Part shown: positions 12,801 to 13,522 of the stretch, in pieces
Layout of the letters: every line of letters starts with the position of its first letter
Position numbering within the stretch: position 1 is the stretch's first letter
The notes under the pieces: generated by a model
What the model was told of the DNA's origin: nothing
Database searches by the model: none
The model's input: only the letters and a program-made list of their open reading frames with translations
Position numbers and translations under genes: made by a program
Source: an uncultured Ruminococcus sp.
GTDB taxonomy: Bacteria; Bacillota; Clostridia; Oscillospirales; Ruminococcaceae
Direction of reading: 5' to 3'
Assembly: GCA_900752785.1 (NCBI GenBank)
Contig: CAADWP010000125.1
Span: 1-13,522, forward strand
DNA: 13,522 bases

Positions 12801-13522
12801 GCAATACTTCACAATTAAAGAAAACGGAGAGGCTGTTTCGGGAATAGCGGCAGCACCTGAGGATCCTTTAACAAAAGAATATACTGTTGAGTACTCGTTT
12901 AATGGATCTGATGATAAACATACGGTTACAAAGGTAATTGAAGATTGGGGCGGTTTTCAAATTCAAGGGGAATTGAATAATATTGATACCTCTGGTGTTC
13001 AAAGTGTTACTATTAAGCTTCCCGAAGGCGTTAAAGCACGTACATTTAAAATTATCAATGGTAATGCTGATTGGAGTGATAAGAATGTAGAAGAACATAA
13101 ATTGGATTCACCTGTTAATGAATACGTCATTGATATTAATAATGTGAAATCCAAAATTTTACAAATTGAATTCAGTGATATTGTTCTTGATGATCCGGAA
13201 CCTACAGAGGTTGGCGATTTGATAATTGAAGTAGATTCTTTATCGAATCCTAAAAAAGTTATTGCGAAGCTTCCGAATGAGGTTGTAGAAACTCCTAAAT
13301 CCGAAGTAGTAATTAACAAGGTAGACGTAGGAGGAGAAGAAGTACCGGGAGCAACACTTCATCTCTCCGGAACAGATAAGAACGGAAGTGCGATTATTTT
13401 CCCAAGTGGGGTTCTTACTCTTGGAGAGGGCGCAACGCAGATTTTCGATGGAACAGGAATAAAGCTTGTATGGAAGTCGGGAACAGCGCCTACAAAGGTA
13501 GTTCTTGCAGACGGAACATACA
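9847..13522 (+). CDS. Large secreted adhesin: choice-of-anchor A domain plus SpaA-like pilin domains (3' end outside window)
   Basis: An open frame of 1225 codons runs off the window without a stop. It has a signal peptide (MKKTLGRR, hydrophobic core, cleavage probably before residue 40). A choice-of-anchor A domain spans about residues 75-455, with VFVVGDF (93-99), EGRMAVGG (107-114) and the closing GSMQGTILAPNAHV (from 377) and LSGALIAKDF. SpaA/prealbumin-like domains, each with a K-V-D/N strand and a late E-x-x-x-P-x-G-[FY/C] turn, begin near residues 459, 707, 901 and 1153. Residues about 560-700 and 1004-1150 are beta-rich or irregular with no family I recognise. SpaA domains commonly form Lys-Asn/Asp isopeptide bonds that stiffen surface fibres. 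Expected but not visible is a C-terminal anchor (LPxTG sortase signal, dockerin or transmembrane). AAAGGGTGA (9832-9840) precedes the ATG by 6 bases. It is likely a surface adhesin or pilin-like stalk. Confidence 0.88.
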   Translation, partial: MKKTLGRRLLSSVTSVMLTASCMVQSGLQLSGGIVSNAAPSAFNSFNGSNETTDVILLAGNGSNLGKDCDSANDVITKAAGEYALGIASQFSVFVVGDFIPRNSDVEGRMAVGGSINAENIDWNYQIGKGDFNTQVKLENLLGYNDYATVIWSGAEGKEIKNIALPTDNGVNQIVAVSGDKGAEYLKSAYPSYGDYMYQADLINFDEVQNMILDRSELMAKHRNQFDISYDAGSKTITFQYNGSMSQKTETVYATLTGEDLENYRKAETIKFLDIPELETPREVVQNNGEKTTWNNAYIIINVPDTNNTEANDGIHLGEWYDENTSDLGTGNHYGVPKSTYINEQHINGKVPGENNHPGTTSILYNFTNASTVIIPGSMQGTILAPNAHVTDEKYLKLHSKEFEECTHPDKDKFWKYDSWWNAHLSGALIAKDFDGFTEFGYRPFSGPVSIIGQSNTYFTDFKKVDTVGNPIAGAKIGVYEYKPIFTNGKITGIDESYEPVLVGSELTKEDGTISIPFPSLEGETGEVIKGHYFIQEVEAPSGFAVSDERYYFDYIEQISSYDNENVDLPDWVAVVMHPVTIPDESGKYDAAQFADSAAKYYGVDYSYPEFDADGSHAKIISNVFIGESDKCSVSFSDFEYSKLSDLCTLKTETEYEMNRTEDGWSIASAVSDDVVADTESGIVYPKMVPPSDSSDSELPTITDERAFTVQKVDSNGNLLIGADISFTNESYTSSWVMGSMNPNFTKNDEIADVDVWNWNKDKSSSCTIKINDLNEISAIQQQGSWNTTYSNIYRISEVKSPEGYDLAENDIVIVRATISSFSGMGIPPTQHNYYYTKEIGRGEALTNLPVNGSQNALSDRDYEKKGWVRHEILSVKDSGEVSSADERIFNVVNNKILGIGFELQKVNKDNNTETLSGAVLELHAQDDTLIYKWDSFSGKENIKSNAELKNLNNDYIANGYLKPGIYYIVETKAPLGCEAELNKKQYFTIKENGEAVSGIAAAPEDPLTKEYTVEYSFNGSDDKHTVTKVIEDWGGFQIQGELNNIDTSGVQSVTIKLPEGVKARTFKIINGNADWSDKNVEEHKLDSPVNEYVIDINNVKSKILQIEFSDIVLDDPEPTEVGDLIIEVDSLSNPKKVIAKLPNEVVETPKSEVVINKVDVGGEEVPGATLHLSGTDKNGSAIIFPSGVLTLGEGATQIFDGTGIKLVWKSGTAPTKVVLADGTY

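Overview
The window looks like chromosome of a Ruminococcus-like member of the anaerobic gut/rumen Clostridia (Oscillospiraceae). The base composition is AT-rich. A secreted leucine-rich-repeat protein ends in a type I dockerin, the module of ruminococcal cellulosome systems. Membrane transport is represented by ECF-type S components, and the redox genes are anaerobic in character (ferredoxin, NapH-like membrane Fe-S protein, CoA-disulfide reductase). The species cannot be named from the sequence alone.

Layout. (1) Positions 1-2250: the 3' end of a tRNA and its terminator, then a secreted BspA-type LRR protein with a C-terminal dockerin and its own terminator. (2) Positions 2261 to about 2960: a decayed IS200-type insertion sequence. 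It keeps its left-end hairpin and the leader that hides the ribosome binding site, but tnpA carries a nonsense codon, frameshifts and a lost 3' end. A 160-bp element with terminal inverted repeats, flanked by TAA on both sides, has landed inside it. (3) Positions 3057-6640: a compact redox/sulfur locus. It contains a 2[4Fe-4S] ferredoxin, an overlapping NapH-like membrane Fe-S protein, thioredoxin, a convergent Crp/Fnr-family regulator, and a divergent CoA-disulfide/polysulfide reductase fused to a rhodanese domain. (4) Positions 6750-7108, minus strand: a consensus promoter, a broken tRNA-Leu(UAA) copy and an intact tRNA-Leu(CAA), each copy followed by a related terminator-like sequence. (5) Positions 7194-8549: an ECF S component and a TcdA-type tRNA-modification enzyme in one operon. 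They end at a strong bidirectional terminator shared with a convergent, unusually long ECF S component (8554-9435). (6) Positions 9436-13522: an AT-rich intergenic region with a consensus promoter and structured leader, then a very large secreted adhesin. The adhesin has a choice-of-anchor A domain plus several SpaA-like pilin domains and runs off the window.

The most notable signal is regulatory. Two 15-bp palindromes, TGTGAT-TTG-ATCACA and TGTGAC-TGC-GTCACA, precede the ferredoxin operon and the thioredoxin gene. Each is centred exactly 29 bases before an identical TATACT -10 box, each lacks a good -35 box, and both are followed by the same CACAGAAAGAAA tract. This is the geometry of class II (-41) activation by a Crp/Fnr protein. 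The adjacent regulator has a Crp-like recognition helix (R-E-x-x-S-R) suited to TGTGA half-sites. I infer a small local regulon in which the regulator, probably through its many cysteines or a bound ligand, switches on ferredoxin/membrane Fe-S electron transfer and thioredoxin, alongside an NADH-dependent reductase for CoA disulfide or persulfide substrates.
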